A stretch of 64,000 bases of DNA from Aeromonas rivipollensis. Lineage in GTDB: Bacteria > Pseudomonadota > Gammaproteobacteria > Enterobacterales > Aeromonadaceae. Below are positions 19,048-27,720 of the stretch, piece by piece (position 1 is the first letter of the stretch; every line of letters starts with the position of its first letter). Position numbers and translations under genes: made by a program. The notes beneath the pieces were generated by a model, which saw only the letters and a program-made list of their open reading frames with translations, ran no database searches and was not told the origin of the DNA. The stretch is taken from assembly GCF_010974825.1 (NCBI RefSeq), contig NZ_JAAILA010000013.1, positions 248,001-312,000 of the forward strand. Reading direction: 5' to 3'.

Positions 19048-19797
19048 TCAGGCACTCAGGGTGGCGCCGCCGTCGACGACCAGATCCTGCAGCGTGATGT
19101 GGCTGGCCAAGTCCGAGGCCAGGAAGAGGACGGTATGGGCGATCTCCGCCGGGGTGGCGATTTTGCGCAGGGGAATGCCGAGCTTGAACTGCTCCGGCAG
19201 CCCGGCAATGGTGCGGGCCATGGCCCCCTCGTCCGGCAGCATGCCGCGCAGCATGGGGGTATCCGTCGAGCCCGGCGACACCAGGTTGGCGCGCACGCCG
19301 AAGGGGGCCAGCTCCAGCCCTACCGTCTGGGTCAGGCTGGTGACCGCCGCCTTGGAGGCGCAATAGGCCGCCATCTGCATGCGCGGCACATGGGCGGCGT
19401 TGGAGCCTATGGTGACGATGGTGCCGCGCTGCTGCGCCTTGAAGTGGGGCACCAGGGCCCGCAGCAGATAGAAGACGCCGCTGGCGTTGACCGTCATGCA
19501 GTCGTGCCAGTCATCATCGGTCAGAGCGTCGGTGGAGCCGAGGCGCAAGACGCCGGCCCCGTTGACCAGCACATCCAGCCCGCCGTCCGCCAGCAGCGCT
19601 GCGCAGCAGGCGTTGACCGCCTTCGAGTCGCCAATATCGAGCAGCCGGGTGGCATAGGGGTAGTCGGCTTCGGGAAACGCCAGATCCAGCCCCACCACTG
19701 ACGCGCCGGCCGCCACGAACTGCTCCGCCACCTCGCGCCCTATGCCACGGCCAGCCCCGGTCACCCAGACCCGCTTGCCAGTGAAATCAAACGCCAT
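19048..19797 (-). CDS. amoA: 2,3-dihydro-2,3-dihydroxybenzoate dehydrogenase (EntA-like)
   Basis: 249 aa short-chain dehydrogenase. The NAD-binding motif (VTGAGRGIGREVA) is at residues ~11-23, and the catalytic Tyr/Lys segment AAYCASKAAV and the Ser of the TIGSN region are present. It oxidises 2,3-dihydro-2,3-DHB to 2,3-dihydroxybenzoate, the last step of DHB synthesis. The start at 19797 (MAFDFTGKRVWV) is chosen by resemblance to EntA (MDFSGKNVWV) and AAGGA ten bases upstream; an in-frame ATG at 19827 overlaps the amoF stop (TGATG) and could also be used. Note that older literature used the name amoA for the isochorismate synthase gene of A. hydrophila. Confidence 0.88.
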   Translation of the reverse strand: MAFDFTGKRVWVTGAGRGIGREVAEQFVAAGASVVGLDLAFPEADYPYATRLLDIGDSKAVNACCAALLADGGLDVLVNGAGVLRLGSTDALTDDDWHDCMTVNASGVFYLLRALVPHFKAQQRGTIVTIGSNAAHVPRMQMAAYCASKAAVTSLTQTVGLELAPFGVRANLVSPGSTDTPMLRGMLPDEGAMARTIAGLPEQFKLGIPLRKIATPAEIAHTVLFLASDLASHITLQDLVVDGGATLSA

Positions 19798-19826
19798 TTT
19801 TTGCTGATCCTTCGTCATCTTGCCCA

Positions 19827-22800
19827 TCACCACACCATCTCCACGCTCTCTTCATCCTCGGAAAGCAGGCTGTCGAGGAAACGGCAGAAGTCGTCGAGGC
19901 GCGGGTGATCGAAGACATCGGAGACCTTGACATGCACCCCGAACTCGGCGCCGAGCCGGTTCACTATCTGGATGGTCTGCAGGGACTGCCCCCCCAGCTC
20001 GAAGAAGTTGTCCGCAGGCGCCATGGTGGCCAGCCCCAGGATCTGCTGCCAGATGGCGCCGACCCTGTTCTCGGTTTCACTGCCGAGGGCCAGTGCCTCA
20101 TCCGTGGACTGGTACTGAGCCAGCAGGGCCTTGCGATCCAGCTTGTTGGAGCCGGTGCGGGGCAGCTGGTCATAGTGGCGATAGTCGGTGGGGATCATGG
20201 CGGCAGGCAGCACCTTGGCCAGCTGCGCCTTGATGACCCGGCTGTCGCGCTCCGGCCCGGCCACGAAGGCCACCAGCCGGCGCACGCTGCCGATGCTCAC
20301 CCCCTGCACACAGGCCTCATCCACCCCCGGCAGGGCCAACAGTTGGGCCTCCACCTCACCGGGCTGGATGCGATAGCCGCTTATCTTGAATTCGTTGTCG
20401 CGCCGGCCCAGATAAACCAGCCGGCCGGACACCAAGCGCACTCGATCGCCGGTGCGATAGACGGGCATCTGCTCCGCGCCAACCCGCAGGGTATCGAAGC
20501 TGCCTTGCACGCCCCCCACATAGCCGTTGGCCAGCTGTGGGCCGAGCAGCACCAGCTCACCCTCGATGGCAGGTTGCTCCCCCGCCCCCAGAATGAGCGC
20601 CTGCATGCCGGGCAGCGGCAGGCCTATGGGCAGCTGGGCCTGGTTCGGATCTTCCTGCTGCAGCTCCTGGGTGGTCACCACCACTGTCGTCTCGGTGGGG
20701 CCGTAGGTGTTGAAGAGGCGCACATCGGTGCGGCCCTGGCGCTGCCACTGGGCCAGTTGCTCGGGGTAGACCGCCTCGCCGCCTATGATGACGGTGGCCA
20801 GATTGGCCGGGATATGGGCCTGACCCGCCGTCAGCGCCACCACCCACTCGTTCCAGAACGCGGTGGGCAGATCGAGATGGGTGATCCCCATCTTCTCCAC
20901 CCCGGCCGCAAAGGCGGGCATGGATTCGAGCAGGGCGTCGGTGCGCAGCACCAGGGTGGCGCCAGCGCTCAAGGTGGCGAACACCTCCTCTATGCTGGCG
21001 TCGAAGTTGAAGGGGGCGAATTGCAGCATCCGCGCGTCTTCATCCAGGTGATAGCGGCAGCGGGCGGCGGCAGCGAAGTGATCCAAGGCGCCGTGGCTGA
21101 CCGCCACCCCCTTGGGCAGACCGGTCGAGCCCGAGGTGAACATCAGGTAGGCGACGGCGCGGCCGGCGGCAGGCTGATTGAGCCGATCGTCGCTCACCAG
21201 GTCCCCCGCCAGCAGGGTGCGGCCCTCAAACAGGCTGGCCAGCTTGTGACGATACTCGGCCTGGGTGATCAGGGTCTTGACCTCCCCCAGCCGCAGTATA
21301 TTGCCCTGGCGCTCCAGCGGCTGCTCGGGGTCGAGGGGCACATAGACGGCGCCCGCCAGCAGCACCGCTAGCTGGGCGAAGATGGCCTGGGAGCTGCGGG
21401 CCAGCATGACACCAACCCTGTCCCCCGGCTGCACGCCGGACGCCTGCAGGGCGGCCGCCATCTGTTCGGCTCTGGCCAGTAGCGCCTCGTAGCTGACGCT
21501 CACCTCCCCTTGCTCCAACGCAATCTTGTTCGGGGTCTGGGCGGCGAAGTGGCAGAGCGCCTCCAGCACCGGCCGCACCTGGAGAGCCTCGTGAGCGGGG
21601 CCGGCGATCAGGGCCCTGGCCCGCTGCTCGGCCAGCCAGTCGGCCTTGAGCGTTCCCAGGGACTGGGCGGGCTCGGCCAGCCAGCGCTCCAGCAGGGCGA
21701 ACAGGGTATCGGCGATGGCCGCCAGATCCGCCTGCCGGTAGCAGCCGGGGTTGGCGTCCAGATCCAGGCGTGGCTGGCCATCGGCGCCGACCTGCACCTC
21801 TATGGTGAGATCCTCCACCGGGCCGGCGCTGATGTTGAGAATATGGGCGCTGAGCGGCCCGAAACGGCGGGCGTGATCGAAGGGCATTATGTTGACCAAG
21901 GGGCCGAACAATCGCTTGTCGCCCCCCACCAGGCCAAGGTCGCGGCGCAGCAGCTCGTAGCGGTAGTGCTGGTGCTTGCGCACCCCTCGCTTGGCCTTGG
22001 CCACGGCGCCGGCGGCTCCCGCCAGACTCAGCCCCTCTTCGAGCTCCAGAGCAAGGGGGGTGATGTTCATCTGCATGCAGGGCACGGTCAGCGACGCCGA
22101 GCCGATGCGGTTCATCATCATCAGGCCGAGCAGGGTCTGGCTCTGGCCGCTCGACAGCGACAGTTGGGCCGAGAGGCCGGCCAGCAGAAGATCGGGCCAG
22201 CCCAGCTTGTGCTCGTCGGCAAAGCCGGTCAGGGATTGCCAGAGCGCCGCGGGCAGCGGGCGGCTCTCGCGGATAAATTCGGCGGCAATCGGCGCCCGTA
22301 ACGAGCCAAAGGATGTCACCTCGGGCCAGCCTTGCAGCTGCTCCTGCCAGAAGACACGGGCGGCGGCGTTCTTGCCGCTCTGCTCGCGGCTCGCCTCTTC
22401 GGCCAGCACCTCGGCCAAAGAGCCGAAGGGGGATGGGGAGTCCATCTCACCGGCCAGCCCCTCTGCATACAGCTCGGCGATGCGCTGGAACAGCAAGGTG
22501 GTGCCAAAGCCGTCCAGGGCTATGTGGTGCACACAGCTGTAGAGGTAATCGCGGCCGGGGCCGCGCAGCAGGGCGAAGCGGCAGGGGGCCTCCTCGGTCA
22601 ATGTGAACGGACGGCGCAGATCGGCCCAGGCCCAGGCGCGGGCCAGCGTCTCGTCGTCGCGCTCGAGGGAGACCTCTTCATAGGCCAGGGGCAGCTCGTG
22701 CGAGACGAAGCAGACCGCCTCCCCATCCTGCTCGAAATGGCCCTTGAGCGCCTCGCACTCCCCCACCGCCTTGGCAAGGGCCGCGGCCAGCACAGCAGCC

Positions 22801-22916
22801 TCGACCTTGCCATCGAAGGCGATGCACTCGGCGGTGTTGAACATCGCCTTGTCGTCATTGAGCCGATGTCCGGACCAGAGCCCCTGCTGGGGTATGGTCA
22901 AGGGGAAGCGGTTCAT
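19827..22916 (-). CDS. amoF: Amonabactin NRPS AmoF (C-A-T)
   Basis: 1029 aa from the ATG at 22916, which overlaps the amoB stop (ATGA). It opens like EntF ([13 protein letters not shown]). Domains: condensation domain (~1-430, HHIALDG at 130-136); adenylation domain (~480-950, A3 [15 protein letters not shown]5 TYGPTET, A8 [21 protein letters not shown]10 NKLDRKAL); carrier (~955-1029, LGGQSL, Ser ~978). The pocket residues I read (Asp-Ala-Glu-Asp-Val-Ile-Thr-Val-Val) place two acids in the site, fitting a lysine-activating domain and the lysine content of amonabactin. Unlike EntF, there is no thioesterase at the C-terminus. It would accept DHB from the AmoB carrier. Confidence 0.9.
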   Translation of the reverse strand: MNRFPLTIPQQGLWSGHRLNDDKAMFNTAECIAFDGKVEAAVLAAALAKAVGECEALKGHFEQDGEAVCFVSHELPLAYEEVSLERDDETLARAWAWADLRRPFTLTEEAPCRFALLRGPGRDYLYSCVHHIALDGFGTTLLFQRIAELYAEGLAGEMDSPSPFGSLAEVLAEEASREQSGKNAAARVFWQEQLQGWPEVTSFGSLRAPIAAEFIRESRPLPAALWQSLTGFADEHKLGWPDLLLAGLSAQLSLSSGQSQTLLGLMMMNRIGSASLTVPCMQMNITPLALELEEGLSLAGAAGAVAKAKRGVRKHQHYRYELLRRDLGLVGGDKRLFGPLVNIMPFDHARRFGPLSAHILNISAGPVEDLTIEVQVGADGQPRLDLDANPGCYRQADLAAIADTLFALLERWLAEPAQSLGTLKADWLAEQRARALIAGPAHEALQVRPVLEALCHFAAQTPNKIALEQGEVSVSYEALLARAEQMAAALQASGVQPGDRVGVMLARSSQAIFAQLAVLLAGAVYVPLDPEQPLERQGNILRLGEVKTLITQAEYRHKLASLFEGRTLLAGDLVSDDRLNQPAAGRAVAYLMFTSGSTGLPKGVAVSHGALDHFAAAARCRYHLDEDARMLQFAPFNFDASIEEVFATLSAGATLVLRTDALLESMPAFAAGVEKMGITHLDLPTAFWNEWVVALTAGQAHIPANLATVIIGGEAVYPEQLAQWQRQGRTDVRLFNTYGPTETTVVVTTQELQQEDPNQAQLPIGLPLPGMQALILGAGEQPAIEGELVLLGPQLANGYVGGVQGSFDTLRVGAEQMPVYRTGDRVRLVSGRLVYLGRRDNEFKISGYRIQPGEVEAQLLALPGVDEACVQGVSIGSVRRLVAFVAGPERDSRVIKAQLAKVLPAAMIPTDYRHYDQLPRTGSNKLDRKALLAQYQSTDEALALGSETENRVGAIWQQILGLATMAPADNFFELGGQSLQTIQIVNRLGAEFGVHVKVSDVFDHPRLDDFCRFLDSLLSEDEESVEMVW

Positions 22917-23845
22917 GGGGTCACCTCCAGAGCCTGGGCTGCCAGCCTGGCCTCTATGAGGCGCCACCAGCCGTTGAGGGTCGGCAGCTTGGCGAGTTCC
23001 ACGAAGCCGAGCTCCACCCCGGCCGCGCGCCACTCGGTGAGCAGGGACATGATACGCACCGAATCCAGACCGTAGTCGATGAGGTTCTCGTCCGGGTCAA
23101 ACTCCCCTTCGTCCTCGTCGATATGACTCAGCAGCCGCGCCTTGAGCCCCTCGTAGGTCAGTAATGGATTGGTCAGCAACGGATTGGTGGACAACGGATT
23201 GTTCTGGGCGGCCGAAGCCGGAGCGAGCGCCAGCACCTCCTCACAGCAGATCACCTTGCCGCAGCGGGTCGCCACGTAGTCCAGCGCCATCTGGTGATCG
23301 GCCAGGGAGAAGTCCGCCACCCCGTCCGCCAGGAAGAAGGGCTGGATGTCGCGCATGAAGGCATCGCAGGCGGTCATCATACAGCCGATGTGGCCGTAGA
23401 TGCCGCCTATGATGAGCTGATCCCGGCCTTGGGCCTTGAGCATCTGTTCGAGCTCGGAGCGCTGGAAGGCGCTGTAGCGCCACTTGACCAGCACAATATC
23501 GTCAGGCTCCGGGCGCAGCCCTGCCACCACCTGCTGCTGCTCGGGACTCTTGTTGAGCCCCGGGCCCCACATGTCGTTGAGCAGGGCCCTGTCCTCGGGG
23601 GATTGATCCTTGGGCTGGGCGGTGTAGAAGACCGGAATGCCGAGGGCCTTGCACTGCTTGCGTACCGCGGCGAGCCGCTCGGTCAGTGCGGCGATGAGGG
23701 GGCTGTTATCACCATAAAACGCGGTGAAATACTCCTGCATGTCGTGGATCAGCAGGGCGGCGCGTTTGGGATCCAGGGTCCAGTTGACCTTGTTGGCCTT
23801 CCACTGGCTGGGCATGGCGTAGTTGTTCAGGGTTGGGATAGCCAT
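22913..23845 (-). CDS. amoB: Isochorismatase / aryl carrier protein (EntB-like)
   Basis: 310 aa bifunctional protein. Residues ~1-208 form the isochorismatase domain ([11 protein letters not shown] with the catalytic Asp, WRYSAF with Lys/Arg, [16 protein letters not shown]), which hydrolyses isochorismate to 2,3-dihydro-2,3-DHB. After a linker with a five-residue repeat (about 213-230), residues ~230-305 form the aryl carrier domain with the phosphopantetheine Ser in [10 protein letters not shown]. It is about 25 residues longer than E. coli EntB, the difference lying in the linker. It lies 23 bases downstream of amoE and overlaps amoF by ATGA. Confidence 0.93.
   Translation of the reverse strand: MAIPTLNNYAMPSQWKANKVNWTLDPKRAALLIHDMQEYFTAFYGDNSPLIAALTERLAAVRKQCKALGIPVFYTAQPKDQSPEDRALLNDMWGPGLNKSPEQQQVVAGLRPEPDDIVLVKWRYSAFQRSELEQMLKAQGRDQLIIGGIYGHIGCMMTACDAFMRDIQPFFLADGVADFSLADHQMALDYVATRCGKVICCEEVLALAPASAAQNNPLSTNPLLTNPLLTYEGLKARLLSHIDEDEGEFDPDENLIDYGLDSVRIMSLLTEWRAAGVELGFVELAKLPTLNGWWRLIEARLAAQALEVTP
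23156..23200. repeat. 15-bp tandem repeat in the amoB linker
   Basis: Three adjacent imperfect 15-base units encode NPLLT-type repeats between the isochorismatase and aryl carrier domains. Length changes would keep frame and only alter linker reach. Confidence 0.85.
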
Positions 23846-23868
23846 AACGTCATGATTCCTTTTTAGTT

Positions 23869-25539
23869 TTAAGCTGTGGTCAGGGGTTGGCTGGCGGCGA
23901 TGATCTCGGCGATACGCGCGCGCAGCCCCTGCTTGTCAATCTTGCCCACCGCCGTCATGGGCAGGGCGTCCAGGGTTTCGAAACGGTCGGGCAGCTTGAA
24001 GTCCGCCACCCCGCGCTCGCGCAGAAACTTGCGCAAGGCGAGCGGCTTCAAGGCGGGATCCGTGCTGACGATAAAGGCGCAGCTCTTCTCCCCCATGGCG
24101 CTGTCAGGCATGGAGACCAGGGCCGCCTGGGTGATGGCCGGGTGGTGCAGCAGCTGGTTTTCCACCTCTTCCGCCGCTATCTTCTCGCCGCCTCTGTTGA
24201 TCTGATCCTTCTGTCGCCCCACGACCGTGAGGTAACCATCGGCATCCTGTACCACCAGATCTCCGGAGCAGTAGAAGCCCTCGCTATCAAACACCCGGGC
24301 GTTGTGAGCCGGGCTCTGGTAGTAGCCGCGGAAGGTATAGGGACCGCGGGTGTGCAGGGCACCGGGCTGGCCCGGGGCGACCGGATTGCCCGCCTCGTCC
24401 AGCACGCGCACCTCGTCGTCCGGGCTCATGGGACGGCCCTGGGTGTGGATCACCTTCTCGTCGGGGTCGTCCAGCCGGGTGTAGTTGACCAGCCCCTCCG
24501 CCATGCCGAACACCTGCTGCAGCCGGCAACCGAGCAGCGGGGTGATCTTGCGCGCCACCGCTTCGGCGAGCTTGGCGCCGCCCACCTGCAGCAGGTCGAG
24601 GCTCTCAAGCTGACTGCGGACGGACGGATCAGATTCGGCGGCCTGCAACCAGAGGGAGACCGCCGGCGGCACCAGGGAGCAGAGGTTGACCTGGTGGCGG
24701 GCGATCAGCGGGAAACAGCTGATGGGGCTGGGATCGGGGGCGAGCACCACTGTGCCGCCTGCCTCGAACACCCCCAAGGCCCCGGGGGAGCTCAGGGGGA
24801 AGTTGTGGGGGGCTGGCAGGGCGCACAGATAGCGGGTATGGGGGCCGAGGCCACAGATCTCGTTGCTGCGGCGCACGCTGTACAGGTAGTCATCATGGGT
24901 GCGGGGAATGAGCTTGGGGGTGCCGGTGCTGCCACCGGAGAGCTGGAAGAAGGCCACCTCGTCCGCCGGAGTCGGGCCATGGACGGGGATGACCAACTCT
25001 TCGGCCCTGGCCAGATCACTCAGCCAATGGGTCAGCCCCAGCTCCCCGCTCTCGCCATCGAGCAACACCAGCTCGGCGCCTATGCCTAGCAGCAGATCAC
25101 TGTGGCGATCCCCGCTGGCAAACAGCGGATGGGCGAGCGAGCCGATAAAGAGGCGGGGCCGGATCTGTTCGGCGTAAGAGGCCAGCTCCAGCCGGTTGTG
25201 GCTAAAGAGGGCGTTGACCGGGGCAATGCCGACTTTGAGCAGGGCGAAGAACACCAGATAGAACTCGGCCACGTTGGGGAGCTGCACCAGGGCTGTATCC
25301 CCCACCCCCAAGCCGTGGCGGGCCAATCGCCCGGCCAATCGACTCGAGGCGGCGTCCAGCTCCCTATAGCTGAAGCTGCGCTCGCCGCAGAGAATGGCGA
25401 CCGCATCGGGGGCCAGCTCGCACTGGCGCGCCAGCATGGCGGTCAGGGGCTCGCCGCGCCAATGACCCTTGGCGCGGTACTGCTGGGCCAGCTCCTCGGG
25501 CCAGCGGGTATAGGGCAGGAAACGGTTGGGCTGCGTCAT
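23869..25539 (-). CDS. amoE: 2,3-dihydroxybenzoate-AMP ligase (EntE-like)
   Basis: 556 aa from the ATG at 25539, which overlaps the amoC stop (ATGA); the open frame to 25704 is read-through of amoC sequence. Adenylate-forming enzyme with A3 [23 protein letters not shown]5-like [15 protein letters not shown]8 [20 protein letters not shown] and A10 [11 protein letters not shown]. This combination, with Ser/Gly-rich SGGSTGTPK and NRGGEKI, is typical of EntE/DhbE aryl activators. It adenylates DHB and loads it on the carrier domain of AmoB. Confidence 0.93.
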   Translation of the reverse strand: MTQPNRFLPYTRWPEELAQQYRAKGHWRGEPLTAMLARQCELAPDAVAILCGERSFSYRELDAASSRLAGRLARHGLGVGDTALVQLPNVAEFYLVFFALLKVGIAPVNALFSHNRLELASYAEQIRPRLFIGSLAHPLFASGDRHSDLLLGIGAELVLLDGESGELGLTHWLSDLARAEELVIPVHGPTPADEVAFFQLSGGSTGTPKLIPRTHDDYLYSVRRSNEICGLGPHTRYLCALPAPHNFPLSSPGALGVFEAGGTVVLAPDPSPISCFPLIARHQVNLCSLVPPAVSLWLQAAESDPSVRSQLESLDLLQVGGAKLAEAVARKITPLLGCRLQQVFGMAEGLVNYTRLDDPDEKVIHTQGRPMSPDDEVRVLDEAGNPVAPGQPGALHTRGPYTFRGYYQSPAHNARVFDSEGFYCSGDLVVQDADGYLTVVGRQKDQINRGGEKIAAEEVENQLLHHPAITQAALVSMPDSAMGEKSCAFIVSTDPALKPLALRKFLRERGVADFKLPDRFETLDALPMTAVGKIDKQGLRARIAEIIAASQPLTTA

Positions 25540-26699
25540 TGCGCCACCTCCAGACTCAGGCCCAGGGCTTTCAACATGGTACCCAGCTTGGTGCCGGTCT
25601 CGGCCCACTCCATGGCGGGATCCGAGCCTGCCACTATGCCCGCGCCGGCAAACAGCTCCACCTGGTGGCCATCGAGCACGCCGCAGCGGATCACCACGGC
25701 CCACTCGCCGTTGCCCTGGCTGTCACACCAGCCGACGATGCCGCTGAACAGGGCTCGCCTGAAGGGCTCCTGCTCGCGGATGAACTGGCGCGCCAGATCC
25801 GTGGGATAACCACACAGGGCCGGGGTGGGATGGAGTTGGCAAGCAAGAGAGAGCACTGAGGCGTCGCTGCCGTGCAACTGGCCCGCTATGGGGGTACCCA
25901 GATGCCAGAGGGTGTCCGTGCTCATCAGGGTGGGACCTGGGGGGATCGCCAGCTCGCGGCAGTGGGGAGTCAGCACCCGGCGGATCTCGTCGATCACCAG
26001 GCGGTGTTCATGCTGATCCTTGCTGGACGCCAGCAGATCCCGGGCCACCGCCTCGTCCTGCTCCGGCTCGCTCGCCCGTCTGGCTGAACCCGCCAGCGGG
26101 TGGGTGAACACATCTCCCCCGCTGACCCGCAGCAGCAGCTCGGGGCTGGCTCCAAGCAGGCGGCGGCCCTGACCGAGCGGCAAGGAGAAGTGGAAGGCGT
26201 GGGGATTCTGGGCCATCAGACGGGCCAGCACCCGCTCGGGATCGGCGGGCTTGTGCAGGGTGAGGATCAGCTTGCGCGACAGCACCACCTTGGCGAGCTT
26301 GTTTTGGGCGAACGCATCCAGCGCCGCATTCACCGAGGCCTTGAATTCACCCGACGCGGGGGTGCTCTGCACCGCGATGACGCTGTTGGTCTCGGTGGCC
26401 TGCTCTTCTGGCGCGACGCGCTCCCCCCGCTCATAGCGGCCGGGCACATAGAGACAGGAGGCTTCCGCCGGATCGAAGGCGAAGGCACCGATGAGCAAGG
26501 GGTTGGCCTGGCCGGCGGCCCTGGCGGCATCGAGGGCCCGGGTTATCTGCTGCGCCAACAGAGGCCAGTCACCGGCTGGGGTCGCTATGGGTTGACCCAG
26601 GTCATAGGCACCAAGGCTCCCCTGACCCGAGGTAAACAAGAAGTCTGGCGGTGTGTCCGCCTCGGCAGGTGCGCCATTTTCCATTACACGAGTATTCAC
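25536..26699 (-). CDS. amoC: Isochorismate synthase (EntC-like)
   Basis: 387 aa, close to EntC (391). A chorismate-binding fold with the conserved C-terminal segments: [40 protein letters not shown] and [11 protein letters not shown], including the Glu/His residues that bind Mg and chorismate. It converts chorismate to isochorismate, committing it to siderophore. A GTG start at 26699 is used, with GAGGGTG six bases upstream; an ATG five codons later is possible. First gene of the operon, 26 bases downstream of a perfect Fur box. Confidence 0.93.
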   Translation of the reverse strand: MNTRVMENGAPAEADTPPDFLFTSGQGSLGAYDLGQPIATPAGDWPLLAQQITRALDAARAAGQANPLLIGAFAFDPAEASCLYVPGRYERGERVAPEEQATETNSVIAVQSTPASGEFKASVNAALDAFAQNKLAKVVLSRKLILTLHKPADPERVLARLMAQNPHAFHFSLPLGQGRRLLGASPELLLRVSGGDVFTHPLAGSARRASEPEQDEAVARDLLASSKDQHEHRLVIDEIRRVLTPHCRELAIPPGPTLMSTDTLWHLGTPIAGQLHGSDASVLSLACQLHPTPALCGYPTDLARQFIREQEPFRRALFSGIVGWCDSQGNGEWAVVIRCGVLDGHQVELFAGAGIVAGSDPAMEWAETGTKLGTMLKALGLSLEVAQ

Positions 26700-26724
26700 G
26701 TTACACCCTCAAAAAGATTCAAAA

Positions 26725-26739
26725 TGATAATGATTATCA
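26725..26739 (-). promoter_or_regulatory. Perfect Fur box at the head of the amo operon
   Basis: TGATAATGATTATCA matches all 14 informative positions of the 7-1-7 Fur consensus. It lies 26 bases before the amoC start, so Fe-Fur would block transcription of amoCEBFAGH when iron is plentiful. Confidence 0.92.
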
Positions 26740-26744
26740 GTTTG

Positions 26745-27020
26745 ATTTTGTGCGGCGGTAAAATACTCGCTTTGAAATCACGGGGTCAATGGGATTTTGA
26801 GTCGATAAAACAGGAGCTTGTCTGTGGGTATTGGCACTATGGCGCCGCGGCGGGCCTGCCGGCGCAGGGGGTGGCAACGCTACTCGAATGAACACGAATT
26901 GCCATCCCCATATGGGGGATGCGACAGAAACTGGGTCAGGCTGCCCCCACTGGCGGCCGACCCGCTTTGCCCCTAAGATGGCGCCATCTGTTGTTGCCAC
27001 CCATTTGATGGAACCTTCCC
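26745..27020. other. Intergenic region between divergent amoC and the YceB-like gene
   Basis: About 276 bases without a supported gene. It must hold the promoters for both directions. The only structure seen is a short palindrome (ATCCCCATATGGGGAT) at about 26905-26920. Small frames here have no ribosome site or coding character. Confidence 0.5.
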
Positions 27021-27572
27021 ATGTTAAAGCACCTGCTTCTGCTCCCCTTCGCCCTGCTGCTGGCGGCCTGCTCCCTCACCCAGTACAGCGTCAGCGAGGG
27101 CGAGATCAACCAGTACCTCAAAGAGCGAGTCGCCTTCGAGAAACAGCTGGGGATCCCCGGCATCATGTCGAGCAAGATCCGCCTGGACGACATGGAGAGT
27201 CGCATCGGTCGCACCCGCGCCGATCGGGTCGAGCTGGATGCCGCCGGTGATCTGGAGGTGGCGAGCCCCCTTGGCAGCCAGCAGATGAAGATCCGCCTCT
27301 CCCTCAGTGCCCGCCCGGACTATGTGGCCGAGCAGGGCGCCATCTACCTGCGTGACCTCGAACTCATCTCGGTCAAGACAGAGCCGGCCGACGTGGGGGC
27401 CGCCCTCACGCCGCTGCTGCCCACCTTCAACCAGTCCCTCTCCCTCTTCCTCTCCCAGACCCCTGTCTATCGGCTGGATGGCAATCGCAAGAACGAGGCC
27501 AGGATCAAGGAGAAGGTCGAGGCCCTCAAGGTGGAGCCCGGTCGTCTGGTGATCCCCTTCAAGCTGATGTAA
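27021..27572 (+). CDS. DUF1439 (YceB-like) lipoprotein
   Basis: 183 aa. The N-terminus is a lipoprotein signal (LLLLPFALLLAACS) with the lipobox Cys at residue 17. The mature part is a single domain of amphipathic beta strands with conserved features of the DUF1439/YceB family: SVSEGEINQYL at the start, then EGDL-type strands and a C-terminal basic strand (VEPGRLVIPFKLM). The family is of unknown biochemical role; members are thought to bind a hydrophobic ligand at the outer membrane. No operon partner overlaps; the next gene starts 148 bases on. Confidence 0.75.
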   Translation: MLKHLLLLPFALLLAACSLTQYSVSEGEINQYLKERVAFEKQLGIPGIMSSKIRLDDMESRIGRTRADRVELDAAGDLEVASPLGSQQMKIRLSLSARPDYVAEQGAIYLRDLELISVKTEPADVGAALTPLLPTFNQSLSLFLSQTPVYRLDGNRKNEARIKEKVEALKVEPGRLVIPFKLM

Positions 27573-27652
27573 CCCCTGCTGCCGCGCCCCCCTCTCCCCA
27601 GACCCCAGGGGCGCGGTTTTTCGCTTCTAAAGTTCCCTCCCTTGCCTCATAA

Positions 27653-27683
27653 TGCACACCATTCTCATTTAGATTCATGAGAA
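27653..27683 (+). promoter_or_regulatory. Palindrome and weak Fur-like site before the large exported protein gene
   Basis: A perfect inverted repeat TTCTCAT-N8-ATGAGAA spans 27662-27683. An overlapping 15-mer at 27653-27667 matches only 9 of 14 Fur positions. It is an operator candidate of unknown regulator; iron control is possible but unproven. Confidence 0.4.
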
Positions 27684-27720
27684 GCGTCATAATAAAATCA
27701 AACATATGGGTGAAAAGGAC

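Noticed and set aside
17852-19366. 504-codon plus-strand open frame antisense to amoG/amoA
   Set aside because: Shadow of the real minus-strand genes; composition is biased to Gly/Leu/His/Gln as expected for antisense GC-rich codons.
19827-19833. Earlier start for amoA overlapping the amoF stop
   Set aside because: Possible by TGATG overlap, but the EntA family begins at the residue encoded at 19797, which has its own ribosome site; recorded as an alternative only.
27653-27667. Fur box before the large exported protein
   Set aside because: Only 9 of 14 positions match, so it is kept as a palindrome of unknown regulator and not called a Fur site.
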